Positions 1 through 7,225 are shown, counted from the stretch's first letter. The stretch is DNA of 10,468 nt from CAZOHN01 sp964579325 (GCA_964579325.1 CAZOHN010000129.1:1-10468), one strand, 5' to 3'. Numbers and translations are program-made. Notes: a model not told the origin generated them from the letters alone.

Positions 1-296
1 CGTCGATGAGGTTGAGCATGCGGAACTTCCTTCCGTCGTGGGTCCGGGCCTCGACGAAGTCGCGCGGTGCAGACGTGGTGCGGACGCTCGGGCCGCAGAC
101 GGACGCGGGACCCGTCGCCCAGCCAGAGCCGGCTCCTCTTCGGTTGCTTTGCAGGCAGCTTCAGCCCCTCGCGCCGCCGCTCGCCATTGTCCTCGGACCA
201 ATGGCGGACAATGGCTCGCCGTCGCACTTCTCCCGGACGTGGTCGATGCAGGCTCGGCGGCGGCCGGGGCTCAGCAGGTTCCAAAAGCCGCCTCGC
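1..296 (-). pseudogene. IS3-family transposase OrfB, broken remnant
   Basis: Read on the minus strand in the -1 frame of orfA, the sequence gives NLLSPGRRRACIDHVREKC, the typical OrfB beginning. About 60 residues expected next are missing, and the frame that follows runs into a stop near 152. A different frame then resumes with RRREGLKLPAKQPKRSRLW and RVRLRPERPHHV, matching the stretch just before the DDE core. One further base too many (ten instead of nine between the HHV codons and DFVEA, near 50-65) shifts the frame again, giving DFVEARTHDGRKFRMLNLID up to the window edge. The parts are recognisable but cannot yield a working DDE transposase. Whether the catalytic core survives beyond the window cannot be seen. 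Confidence 0.75.
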
Positions 297-600
297 GCAG
301 GATGAGCTTCTCGAGCATGAGGTCGGAGACGGCCTTCCGGAGCCGCTCGTTGTTCGGCATCTCACTCGAACCGGTGGCGTTCGATGCCTCACTCTCCAAC
401 TCCTTCAGCCGCTTCACCTGGTCGGCCTTCAGCCCGCCGAACTCCTTGCGCCACCGGTAGTAGGAGAACTGCGTCACGCCGATCGAGCGCACCGCCTCGG
501 CCACCGACCGGCCCTGCGAGACCTGCACATCGACCTCCCGGAGCTTCGCGACGATCTCTTCGGGCTTGTGCTTCTCCTGGGGCATTCCTCTTTCCCCCAT
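271..600 (-). CDS. IS3-family transposase OrfA (helix-turn-helix subunit)
   Basis: OrfA of IS3 elements binds the element's ends and is fused to OrfB by programmed -1 frameshifting to make the full transposase. The 109-residue product shows the hallmark N-terminal region (HKPEEIVAKLREVDV, residues 11-25), a helix-turn-helix around residues 30-50 (SVAEAVRSIGV then YYRWRKEFGGL) and a C-terminal helix ending LEKLILREAA. The likely native start is the second Met (residue 6, nt 585), where family members usually begin; the first ATG at 600 is in frame. Residues about 70-83 (SEASNATGSSEMPN) are extra compared with relatives as I recall them, where the leucine-rich helix continues straight from KELE into NERL. 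This would interrupt the oligomerising coiled coil. The stop overlaps the start of the orfB frame. The family call is firm; activity is doubtful. Confidence 0.85.
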   Translation of the reverse strand: MGERGMPQEKHKPEEIVAKLREVDVQVSQGRSVAEAVRSIGVTQFSYYRWRKEFGGLKADQVKRLKELESEASNATGSSEMPNNERLRKAVSDLMLEKLILREAAFGTC

Positions 601-641
601 CTGGCTCGAAAGCCTACTTCAGGGAGAACCACTTTCCAGGC

Positions 642-948
642 GGAAGGCCACTCATGGCCGATAACCTGCCCGAGCCATGCGTCCTGCCGACGGCCACGAC
701 CCTGGCAGGGTTCCAAGAACCATGGAGGCGCGCAACGTCGTGCCGGTCATCCCGATGCGCAGGTCCCGCCGGCTGCGCGTGGCCGAGGACCGCACCCGCA
801 ACCGGCTGCGCAACCTCGTGGAGCGCTGCTTCCGCAAGCCAAAGAACGCCGGCCGCATCGCCACCCTTTGCGACAAGACCGCAGAGAGCTTCCCGGGCTT
901 CATCGAAGTCTCATCGATCCGACTCTGGATCCACCATTTGCCAGCATG
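642..948 (+). pseudogene. IS5-family transposase, C-terminal remnant
   Basis: An open frame from about 677 to 1030 encodes, at 722-940, MEARNVVPVIPMRRSRR followed by RNRLRNLVERCFRKPKNAGR and RIATLCDKTAESFPGF, ending in SSIRLWI. This is the C-terminal third of an IS5-family (IS427-like) DDE transposase; the Glu in NLVERCF is in the position of the third catalytic acidic residue. A short upstream match (GGRPLMADN, nt 639-668) lies in another frame, so a frameshift separates it from the rest. The N-terminal two thirds with both catalytic Asp residues are absent. After SSIRLWIHHL the open frame continues to 1030 without resembling the family, so the natural end has probably been lost near 945. 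The remnant abuts the IS3 element, which may have inserted into or next to it. Confidence 0.72.
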
Positions 949-1149
949 TCCTAGTGACGGGGCGGCTGCCGGCGACGGCGCCGCCTCTTCGCTCTTGCCT
1001 GTTCAGCAAGCACTAACCCTATCGCGTTAGCGTTTCCGTTTGGGCGAACCGGCCCGGACGGAACTGGTATGGCAACGCTGCGATTCATGCGCACGACCGG
1101 GCGGTGTGTCATGCCCGGTTCACTCCTGCGTGCGGCGGGGGGCTGAGCC
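949..1149. other. Gene-free leader upstream of the RTX gene
   Basis: About 200 bases between the transposase remnant and the RTX start. I see no convincing gene. A short inverted repeat CTAAC...GTTAG lies at 1013-1030 (5-bp arms, 8-base loop), which could be an operator or nothing. No well-matched sigma-70 -35/-10 pair stands out. The RTX ribosome binding site is the G-rich run about 1136-1141 (GGGGGG, then CTGAGCC before the ATG). The RTX promoter must lie here or within the IS debris. Confidence 0.4.
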
Positions 1150-4100
1150 ATGGCCACGATCAACGGCTCGGGCGGCAACGATACCCTGACGGGCACCTCC
1201 GACCCGGACTCGATCACGGCGTTCGGCGGCAACGACAGCGTCGTCGCGAACGGCGGCAACGATACGGTCTATGGCGGAACGGGCCTCGACACGATCGATG
1301 GCGGATCGGGCAACGACAGCCTGTTTGGCGGGGCGGACAACGACTTCCTCGACGGCAACGCCGACAACGACACGATCTTCGGCGGGACCGGAAACGACAG
1401 CATCGAGGGCGGGACGGGAGACGACGCCCTCTATGGTGATGACGGCAACGATACGCTGCGCGGCGAAGGCGGCTACGACCTGCTTTACGGCGGGGATGGC
1501 AACGACCTCCTGATCGGCGACAGCGACATCTACGACGATTTCTATGGCGGCGCCGGCAACGACACGATCTATGCCGGCGATTCCAGCGATGACTGGGCCT
1601 GGGGGGGCGACGGCGACGACTCCATGGAGGCAGGCGCCGGGGCGGACCTGTTCTTCGGCGGCACCGGCAACGACACGGTGCTGGGAGAGGACGGCAACGA
1701 CACACTCAAGGGCGATCTGGGCAACGACCTGATCTACGGCGGGCAAGGCGCGGACAACCTGACCGGCGGCGGCGGGTCGGACACCATCGATGGCGGGACC
1801 GAGAACGACAGCATCGCCGGATCGAGCGGGAGCGACTTGCTTTACGGCGGGGCAGGCGCCGACACGATCCATGGTGACCGCGAGAACCTCTTCATCCCCG
1901 CCTATGCCTCATCCGGGGGGCTCGATACCACGATCACCGTGGTCAACGCGGCAAGCTTCTCGATCGACCTCTACTGGATCAACGAAAGCGGCGCTTCCGT
2001 CTACTACGCCACAATCGCCCCCGGCGGGACCTACACCTCCACGACCGGCAGCGCCCACAACTGGTATATCACCGAAGCGGGGCAGAGCACGGTCCTGGAA
2101 CTGATCCCGGGTGCGCCGAACCAGACCATCACCTTCGGTCCCGACTTCGACGACACCATCGACGGCGGTACCGGCAACGACCTGATCTTCGGCGAATACG
2201 GTGACGACAGCATCGGCGGCGGGGACGGGGCCGACACGATCTATGGCGGCGTAGGCAACGACACGATCGGGGGATTTGGTGCCGAAGGCGGCGGCAACGA
2301 CCTCGTCTATGGCGGCGCCGGCGCCGATGTGATCATCGGTGGGGGCGAGAACGACACCCTCTACGGCGATGCGGGCGACGACTGGATGTCGGGTGGCATC
2401 GGGTCGGACTCGGTCTTCGGCGGCGACGGGTCGGACATCTTCCTGATCACCGAAGACCACCAGACCGACACGATCTTCGGCGGCGAGGGCGGGACCGACT
2501 TCGACTTGCTGGACCTCTCCAACTGGCTCTCGACGAACGGCGTCTCGGTCACGTTCACCGGGGCGGAGCAGGGCACCTACGCCTATATCGGCGGCGGCGT
2601 GGGCAGCGACGCGTCGGGACAGTTCAGCGAGATCGAGGCCATCGACGGCACGGCCTATGCAGATAGCATCGACGGCGGTGCCAACACCGCGGCAATGACC
2701 GTCTATGCCGAGGGGGGCGACGATACCATCATTGGCGGGTCGGGCGACGACACGATCTACGGCGGCGACGGCAACGAGCTCGTCTATGGCGGAATCGGAA
2801 ACGACTCGCTCGACGGCAACGACGGCGACGACACGCTGCATGGCGATGCCGGGAACGACACCATCGAATCCGGTCTCGGCAACGACGAGGTGTATGGCGG
2901 CGACGGCGACGACTATGTGCACGGCAGCGAGGGCGCTGATACGATCTACGGCGGCGCGGGCAGCGACACGCTGGAAGGCGGTGCTGGCGACGACTACCTT
3001 GCTGGAGGGGCGGGGACCGACAGCCTCTTGGGCGGCGACGGAGCGGATACGCTGCTTGCCATAGGCGGCGGCGCGGACACGCTTTCGGGCGGGGCGGACG
3101 GCGACACGTTCGATCTGCGCGACCTGTCTGGCCAGACCATCATCGGAGGCGAGACCGTCGCAACCGGCACCGATACCGACCGGCTGACGATGCAGTTCAC
3201 CTCGTTGCCGGTGACGGTGACCTTCACCGGCAACGAGGCGGGCACGATCAGTGACGGGGCCAACAGCGCGAGTTTCTCGGAAATCGAGCAACTGGCCACG
3301 GGGGACGGCAACGACACGATCTATGGCGGTACGATTTCCTCGGCGACCTCGGTCAATGGCGGTGGCGGGGATGACTGGATCAATTTCGAGAATGCCTCCG
3401 GCGGGCATACGATTGAAGGCGCGGATGGCGCCGACTCGATCTTTGGCAGCAGTGGCGACGACCTGGTCTATGGCGGTTCCGGCGCTGACCTGATCGCCGG
3501 CAATGCGGGCAATGACACACTGAACGCGGGCGGCGGCGATGATGTCGTGCTGGGCGATGCCGGGGACGACAGTATCGACGGCGGCGAAGGAAATGACCTT
3601 CTTTTCGGTGGCGATGGGGCCGACACGATCCTTGGCGGTGATGGGGCCGATACGTTCTATGGCGGCGCCGGGAATGACAGCCTCGTCGGCGGTGGCGATG
3701 CAGACACGTTCCATGTCTTTGCCGGCGAAGGTGACGACACAGTCCAGGGCGGCGAGACGGGAACCGACAGCGATACGCTGATCCTGAACTACGGCGATGT
3801 CGAAAGCATCACCTATGGTGGCGGCAACAACGAGGCGGGGACGGTCACCTTTACCGCCGCCTCGGGCGGCGGCACGGTCACCTTCAGCGAGATCGAGCAC
3901 ATCGCCTATACCGGCGCTGTCGACGGAACGTCGGGGGGCGACAGCATCGGTGCGGGCTTTGTCGACGCGCAGGGCGATGCGATCGACGGCGCGGACGGCA
4001 ATAACGATACGATCCTAGGCTATGGCGGCGACGACACGATCAACGCCGGGGCGGGCCTTGATCTGGTCTACGGCGGCGACGGCGCCGATCTCCTCGACGG

Positions 4101-5877
4101 AGGTTTGAACACCGACACGATTTATGGTGGTGATGGCGACGACACCATCCGGGCCAGTACGGGCGCGAACGAACAGAACTTCGGCGGCGCAGGCACGGAC
4201 ACCTACGATATCGGGAACTCCAGCGTCTCGGGCGTGGCGTTCAACGTTGTGCTTGATGGTTCCGGCACACTTGGCATTTCGTGGTCCGGCATCGAGAACG
4301 TCGTCGGCGGCACCCAGAACGACACGATCGTGGGGAACGCCGACGGCAACGTCCTGAGTGGCAATGCCGGAGCAGACAGCATTTCCGGCCTTGCGGGCGC
4401 GGACACCATCTATGGCGGTGATGGCGACGACACGCTTGAGGGGGGCGACGGCAACGACCTCGTCTACGGCGACACCGGGAACGATTTGATCGACGGCAAC
4501 GACGGGAATGACACGCTCTTCGGTGGCGATGGCGCGGATGAGGTCTACGGCGGGGCCGGCGCCGATACGCTGGTGGGCAATGCGGGCGATGACACGCTCT
4601 ATGGTGGAGATGGGGACGATTTCATTGTCACCGGGAACGGTGGCGGCGCCTTTGAGGGCAGCGATGATGGAAGTGGCGCCATCAATCTGGCCTACGGCGG
4701 CGCCGGCAATGACACCGTGCTGGGCGGTCAAGGAGCAGACGTTCTTTTCGGCGACGACGGAAACGACTCGCTCGACGGCGGCACCGGTAACGACACGCTT
4801 CAGGGCGGGACGGGTGACGACACGCTTTTGGGCGGCGACGGTGACGACCGGCTGGAGGCGGGGGCGAACGGTGCGGACTGGCTGACAGGCGGAGCCGGGG
4901 CTGACACCTTCGTTCCGGGCGCGGGCAATACCGCGAATGCCATTGTCATCACGGACTTCGACCTGTCGGACCCGGGTGCGACGGGGGCGACGACCGACCA
5001 GCTGGATGTGAGCGCGCTGACGACGCCCGGCGGCGACCCGGTGCGCGTCTGGGATGTCGCCGTCAGCGACGATGGCGACGGCAACGCGCTGCTGACCTTC
5101 CCCAGCGGCGAGCAGGTGATCCTGCAGGGGATCACGCCGGCCCAGATGACCACCGCGCAGATGAGCGATATGGGGATCCCCTGCTTTGCATCGGGCACCC
5201 CGATCCTGACGCCGGAGGGGGAGCGGCCGGTCGAGAAGATCGCCGTGGGCGAGAAGGTCTGCACCCGGGGCGGAGTGGCCGAGCCGGTGCTGTGGCACGG
5301 CCGCAGTGCGCTTGGCCCGGGGCAGTTGGAGAGGATGCCGCGGCTGCGTCCGGTGCGGATCAGGGCCGGTGCCTTCGGGAACCACCGCGACCTCTTCGTC
5401 TCGCCGCAGCACGGAATGGTCATCGCCGGGCCCGACGGACGCGAGCATCTGGTCCGGGCACGGCATATTGCCGAAGCGGCACCGTCGCTGGCCCGCGTGG
5501 CGCGGGGCAGGCAGTCAGTCACCTATCACCACCTGCTGTTGCCCCGGCATGCGGTGGTCTTCGCGGCCGGGTCGGCGACGGAGAGCTTCTTTCCCGGCCC
5601 GATGGCCCTGTCGCTGCTTGGGCCGTCGCAACGGGCCGAGTTGCTTGCGGCGCTGCGCGACCGGGCGTCGAGCCTGCGCGGCGGGTCGCTCGACGTGCCT
5701 GCGGACTTCGGCGGGCGTGTCCTGCCGCTTGCACCGCGCCCCCTGGCGCACCGCCTCGTCAAGGGACTCGGGGGGAGCAAGGGGAAGGGCCCGTCCGCGG
5801 AGCCCCGGGCCGTCCCCGACATGGCGGAGGGACAGCGGCTACGCTCCCACTTCGGCGCGTCCCGGGTAGCCGGCTGA
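1150..5877 (+). CDS. Giant RTX calcium-binding repeat protein with VHL-like insert and C-terminal Hint domain
   Basis: A 1575-residue acidic protein, probably exported by a type I system and folding outside the cell when calcium is bound; no Sec signal peptide is visible. It starts at the ATG preceded by a G-rich run, and repeats begin at once (SGGNDTLTGTSD, residues 7-18). Blocks of RTX nonapeptides (GGxGxDxxx, commonly GGDGNDTLYGG-like) fill most of residues 4-1300. They are interrupted by a VHL-beta-like segment (about 258-330) and by four non-repeat modules (about 427-510, 650-718, 853-925, 1010-1058), the first three ending in FSEIE. Residues 1300-1344 form the usual bridge (WDVAVSDDGDGNA, PAQMTTAQMSDMGIP) to a Hint domain from Cys1345 to about 1485; a Leu/Arg-rich and then Gly/Lys/Pro-rich tail ends the protein. 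No protease, lipase or other enzyme domain is recognisable, so adhesin, matrix or surface-layer roles are possible but inferred. No secretion genes are nearby. Confidence 0.93.
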   Translation: MATINGSGGNDTLTGTSDPDSITAFGGNDSVVANGGNDTVYGGTGLDTIDGGSGNDSLFGGADNDFLDGNADNDTIFGGTGNDSIEGGTGDDALYGDDGNDTLRGEGGYDLLYGGDGNDLLIGDSDIYDDFYGGAGNDTIYAGDSSDDWAWGGDGDDSMEAGAGADLFFGGTGNDTVLGEDGNDTLKGDLGNDLIYGGQGADNLTGGGGSDTIDGGTENDSIAGSSGSDLLYGGAGADTIHGDRENLFIPAYASSGGLDTTITVVNAASFSIDLYWINESGASVYYATIAPGGTYTSTTGSAHNWYITEAGQSTVLELIPGAPNQTITFGPDFDDTIDGGTGNDLIFGEYGDDSIGGGDGADTIYGGVGNDTIGGFGAEGGGNDLVYGGAGADVIIGGGENDTLYGDAGDDWMSGGIGSDSVFGGDGSDIFLITEDHQTDTIFGGEGGTDFDLLDLSNWLSTNGVSVTFTGAEQGTYAYIGGGVGSDASGQFSEIEAIDGTAYADSIDGGANTAAMTVYAEGGDDTIIGGSGDDTIYGGDGNELVYGGIGNDSLDGNDGDDTLHGDAGNDTIESGLGNDEVYGGDGDDYVHGSEGADTIYGGAGSDTLEGGAGDDYLAGGAGTDSLLGGDGADTLLAIGGGADTLSGGADGDTFDLRDLSGQTIIGGETVATGTDTDRLTMQFTSLPVTVTFTGNEAGTISDGANSASFSEIEQLATGDGNDTIYGGTISSATSVNGGGGDDWINFENASGGHTIEGADGADSIFGSSGDDLVYGGSGADLIAGNAGNDTLNAGGGDDVVLGDAGDDSIDGGEGNDLLFGGDGADTILGGDGADTFYGGAGNDSLVGGGDADTFHVFAGEGDDTVQGGETGTDSDTLILNYGDVESITYGGGNNEAGTVTFTAASGGGTVTFSEIEHIAYTGAVDGTSGGDSIGAGFVDAQGDAIDGADGNNDTILGYGGDDTINAGAGLDLVYGGDGADLLDGGLNTDTIYGGDGDDTIRASTGANEQNFGGAGTDTYDIGNSSVSGVAFNVVLDGSGTLGISWSGIENVVGGTQNDTIVGNADGNVLSGNAGADSISGLAGADTIYGGDGDDTLEGGDGNDLVYGDTGNDLIDGNDGNDTLFGGDGADEVYGGAGADTLVGNAGDDTLYGGDGDDFIVTGNGGGAFEGSDDGSGAINLAYGGAGNDTVLGGQGADVLFGDDGNDSLDGGTGNDTLQGGTGDDTLLGGDGDDRLEAGANGADWLTGGAGADTFVPGAGNTANAIVITDFDLSDPGATGATTDQLDVSALTTPGGDPVRVWDVAVSDDGDGNALLTFPSGEQVILQGITPAQMTTAQMSDMGIPCFASGTPILTPEGERPVEKIAVGEKVCTRGGVAEPVLWHGRSALGPGQLERMPRLRPVRIRAGAFGNHRDLFVSPQHGMVIAGPDGREHLVRARHIAEAAPSLARVARGRQSVTYHHLLLPRHAVVFAAGSATESFFPGPMALSLLGPSQRAELLAALRDRASSLRGGSLDVPADFGGRVLPLAPRPLAHRLVKGLGGSKGKGPSAEPRAVPDMAEGQRLRSHFGASRVAG
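1159..5049 (+). repeat. RTX nonapeptide repeat blocks (coding tandem repeats)
   Basis: Several dozen copies of a degenerate 27-base unit encoding GGxGxDxxx. Each pair of turns builds a parallel beta-roll that binds calcium through the Gly/Asp loops, as known from RTX toxins and M10 proteases. Blocks lie at residues about 4-245, 331-440, 505-650, 716-855, 926-1012 and 1055-1290; the gaps between them hold the VHL-like segment and four other modules. The DNA recurs strongly (for example forms of GACACGATCTATGGCGG), so this stretch is prone to recombination, copy-number change and assembly collapse. The unit changes steadily in third positions, as expected for selected coding repeats, not recent tandem amplification. 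Confidence 0.9.
1921..2138 (+). other. VHL beta-domain-like segment inside the RTX protein
   Basis: Residues about 258-330 break the RTX pattern and read as beta strands: TTITVVNAASFSIDLYWIN, then YYATIAPGGTYTSTTGSAHN, then WYITEAGQSTVLELIPG. Set against human VHL from memory (numbering N78, W88, Y98, G104, S111, H115, W117), the spacing is identical with no gap: N266, W276, Y286, G292, T299, H303, W305, followed by EAG where VHL has DAG. In VHL, W88, Y98, S111, H115 and W117 line the pocket that reads 4-hydroxyproline in HIF-alpha; here four are identical and Ser is replaced by Thr. The VHL alpha domain that binds elongin C has no counterpart: RTX repeats resume at about residue 333. Fold similarity is well supported by sequence; hydroxyproline binding is inference. 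Confidence 0.75.
5182..5604 (+). other. Hint domain (Hint_2-type, Hedgehog/intein-like)
   Basis: Residues 1345 to about 1485. It opens with CFASGTPILTPEGERPVEKI, the Hint block-A pattern with a would-be nucleophile Cys1345 followed by Phe, as in Hedgehog Hog domains. SPQH (1418-1421) stands where Hog domains have TxxH, with Ser for Thr and the His kept. The later TYHHLLLPRHAVVFA (1458-1472) and ATESFFPG are signatures of the Hint_2 family that caps many alphaproteobacterial RTX proteins. There is no terminal His-Asn or +1 nucleophile, so protein splicing is not expected; cleavage before Cys1345 is conceivable but undemonstrated for this family as far as I know. Family assignment is confident, activity is not. 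Confidence 0.85.
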
Positions 5878-6067
5878 GGGTATGGCCGCGGCCTGCCCCT
5901 TTTGCGGGCGCATCGCACAACAGAGTGGCGCTGGAGGGTCATTCGGTCCCGCCCAAGCGGCCCGAAGGCCGGGTTTGCGCGCGGATCGCGGTTGCAATGT
6001 GCATTCGCCTTCGCTTTAGTCAGCCAACACGGGGCCGGAGTGTCCCGATCTGACGGGGAGAAGGCAT
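5878..6067 (+). other. RTX-importer intergenic region with weak hairpins
   Basis: This 190-base gap separates two co-directional units. Fourteen bases after the RTX stop, GCCTGC (5891-5896) can pair with GCGGGC (5904-5909) across a CCCTTTT loop, with one G-T pair. A second small hairpin, CGGCC-CGAA-GGCCG (5958-5971), is followed by GGTTT. Neither has a proper T-tract, so either is only a possible intrinsic terminator. No gene is seen on either strand. Confidence 0.35.
5992..6020 (+). promoter_or_regulatory. Candidate sigma-70-type promoter for the importer operon
   Basis: TTGCAA (5992-5997) and TTTAGT (6015-6020) each match the sigma-70 consensus at four of six positions and are 17 bases apart, the optimal spacing. 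The pair sits 47 bases before the TTG start of the ATPase gene, in the only long gap ahead of this operon, and in locally less GC-rich DNA. A chance match is quite possible. Confidence 0.3.
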
Positions 6068-7171
6068 TTGGACGGTACACGGGTCGGCGAGGCCTTCGTC
6101 GAATTCGACCGCGTTCAGAAGAGCTACGACGGCGTCGCGCTGGTCGTGAAGGACATGAACCTCGCCATGCCGAAGGGCGAGTTCCTGACCATGCTCGGGC
6201 CTTCGGGGTCGGGCAAGACCACCTGTCTGATGATGCTGGCGGGGTTCGAGACCGCGACGCACGGCGAAATCCGGCTGGCGGGAAAGCCGATCAACCAGGT
6301 GCCGCCGCACAAGCGCGGGATTGGGATGGTATTCCAGAACTACGCGCTGTTTCCACACATGACCGTGAACGAGAACCTGGCGTTTCCGCTGGAAGTGCGC
6401 GGGATCGGCAAGTCCGACCGCGAGGCGAAGGTCCGCCGCGCGCTCGAGATGGTGCAGATGGGCGACTTCGGCAACCGCCGGCCGGCACAGCTTTCGGGCG
6501 GCCAGCAGCAGCGCATCGCGCTGGCGCGGGCGCTGGTGTTCGAGCCGGAGCTTGTGCTGATGGACGAGCCCCTTGGCGCGCTCGACAAGCAGTTGCGCGA
6601 GCACATGCAGTTCGAGATCAAGCACCTGCACGAGCGGCTGGGGATCACTGTGGTCTATGTGACGCATGACCAGTCCGAGGCGCTGACGATGAGCGACCGG
6701 GTGGCGGTATTCAACGACGGGGTGATCCAGCAGCTCGCCCCGCCCGACGAGCTTTACGAGCGGCCGTCGAACAGCTTCGTGGCGCAGTTCATCGGCGAGA
6801 ACAACAAGCTGCCGGGGCGCGTCGAGGCAATCGAGGGTGGCCGCGCGCTGGTGCGGCTGGGCACGGGAGAACTGATCGACGCGACGCCGGTGAACGTGGG
6901 CGGGCCCGGCGAGACGACGCTCGTGTCGATCCGTCCCGAGCGGGTCGAGTTCAAGCCCGAGATGATCCCCGAGGGCGCGCACATGCTGGATGCCGAGGTG
7001 CGCGAGGTGATCTACATGGGCGACATCCTGCGGGTCGTGCTGCACGCCGCGGGATCGGACGACTTCGTGATGAAAATGCGCAATACGCTCGGCCAGACCA
7101 AACTGGCGGCCGGCGAGAAGATTCGGATCGGGTGGAATCCGCAGGATGCTCGCGCGCTCGATCCGGTCTGA
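6068..7171 (+). CDS. potA: ABC importer ATPase, spermidine/putrescine (PotA) type
   Basis: Nucleotide-binding subunit that hydrolyses ATP on the cytoplasmic face to power uptake by the downstream permeases. In 367 residues all motifs are intact: Walker A GPSGSGKTT (44-52), Q-loop Gln90 in VFQNYALFP, signature LSGGQQQ (142-148), Walker B LVLMDE (162-167), D-loop GALD, and switch His200 in VTHDQSEALTMSDR. The C-terminal third (from about 235) has TOBE-like sequence, including TTLVSIRPERVEF, as in PotA/MalK-type subunits with a regulatory domain. The start is TTG at 6068, preceded by GGGGAGAAGG (6055-6064); the next in-frame Met would cut into the N-terminal strand, so TTG is favoured. Polyamine specificity is inferred from family resemblance; related ATPases also serve other small cations. 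Confidence 0.9.
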   Translation: MDGTRVGEAFVEFDRVQKSYDGVALVVKDMNLAMPKGEFLTMLGPSGSGKTTCLMMLAGFETATHGEIRLAGKPINQVPPHKRGIGMVFQNYALFPHMTVNENLAFPLEVRGIGKSDREAKVRRALEMVQMGDFGNRRPAQLSGGQQQRIALARALVFEPELVLMDEPLGALDKQLREHMQFEIKHLHERLGITVVYVTHDQSEALTMSDRVAVFNDGVIQQLAPPDELYERPSNSFVAQFIGENNKLPGRVEAIEGGRALVRLGTGELIDATPVNVGGPGETTLVSIRPERVEFKPEMIPEGAHMLDAEVREVIYMGDILRVVLHAAGSDDFVMKMRNTLGQTKLAAGEKIRIGWNPQDARALDPV

Positions 7172-7225
7172 AGCCTCCCCGGAAGGGGCAAGACTGAACC
7201 AAGAAACCAACAGGAGAGACAACGC
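7172..7225 (+). promoter_or_regulatory. Short spacer with the binding-protein RBS
   Basis: The 54-base gap holds a small CCCC-GGAA-GGGG hairpin just after the ATPase stop and a clear Shine-Dalgarno AGGAGAGA about eight bases before the ATG at 7226. The hairpin is too short to terminate transcription and the genes probably stay co-transcribed. Confidence 0.5.

Larger units (their letters stand above)
1..638 (-). mobile_element. IS3-family insertion sequence, partial and degenerate
   Basis: The minus strand carries an orfA/orfB pair of the IS3 family (IS407-like by resemblance): an HTH-plus-coiled-coil orfA followed in the -1 frame by orfB coding sequence. orfB has lost an internal part and is frameshifted, and the element runs off the left edge of the window, so its catalytic end is not visible. 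A possible outer end is at 638: read on the minus strand the sequence from there begins TGGAAAGTGG, and IS3 ends characteristically begin with TG. Without the other end this boundary is a guess. The element lies beside an IS5-family remnant, so the area has taken more than one insertion. It is probably immobile unless a complete copy elsewhere acts in trans. Confidence 0.7.

Noticed and set aside
67..954. Long plus-strand open frames across the IS3 region
   Set aside because: They are shadows of the minus-strand transposase genes and give low-complexity Arg/Pro-rich translations with no family resemblance.
995..1023. TTGCCT plus a downstream A/T-poor hexamer as an RTX promoter
   Set aside because: The -10 match is poor at any acceptable spacing, so I do not call it.
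949..1030. Continuation of the open frame after the IS5 remnant as a separate gene
   Set aside because: The residues after SSIRLWIHHL resemble nothing and simply run to the next stop.
1909..3900. 663-codon open frame on the minus strand inside the RTX gene (and a similar 483-codon one at 4015-5466)
   Set aside because: It mirrors the repeat coding of the plus strand; its product is a monotonous Val/Ala/Asp pattern with no recognisable domain, as expected when GC-rich RTX repeats are read in antisense.
1159..5049. Regular repeats that could suggest a CRISPR array or satellite DNA
   Set aside because: The period is about 27 bases without unique spacers, the frame is open throughout, and the translation is the RTX nonapeptide.
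7175..7190. CCCC-GGAA-GGGG hairpin after the ATPase gene as a terminator
   Set aside because: The stem has only four pairs and no T-tract, and the next gene follows within 54 bases in the same operon.
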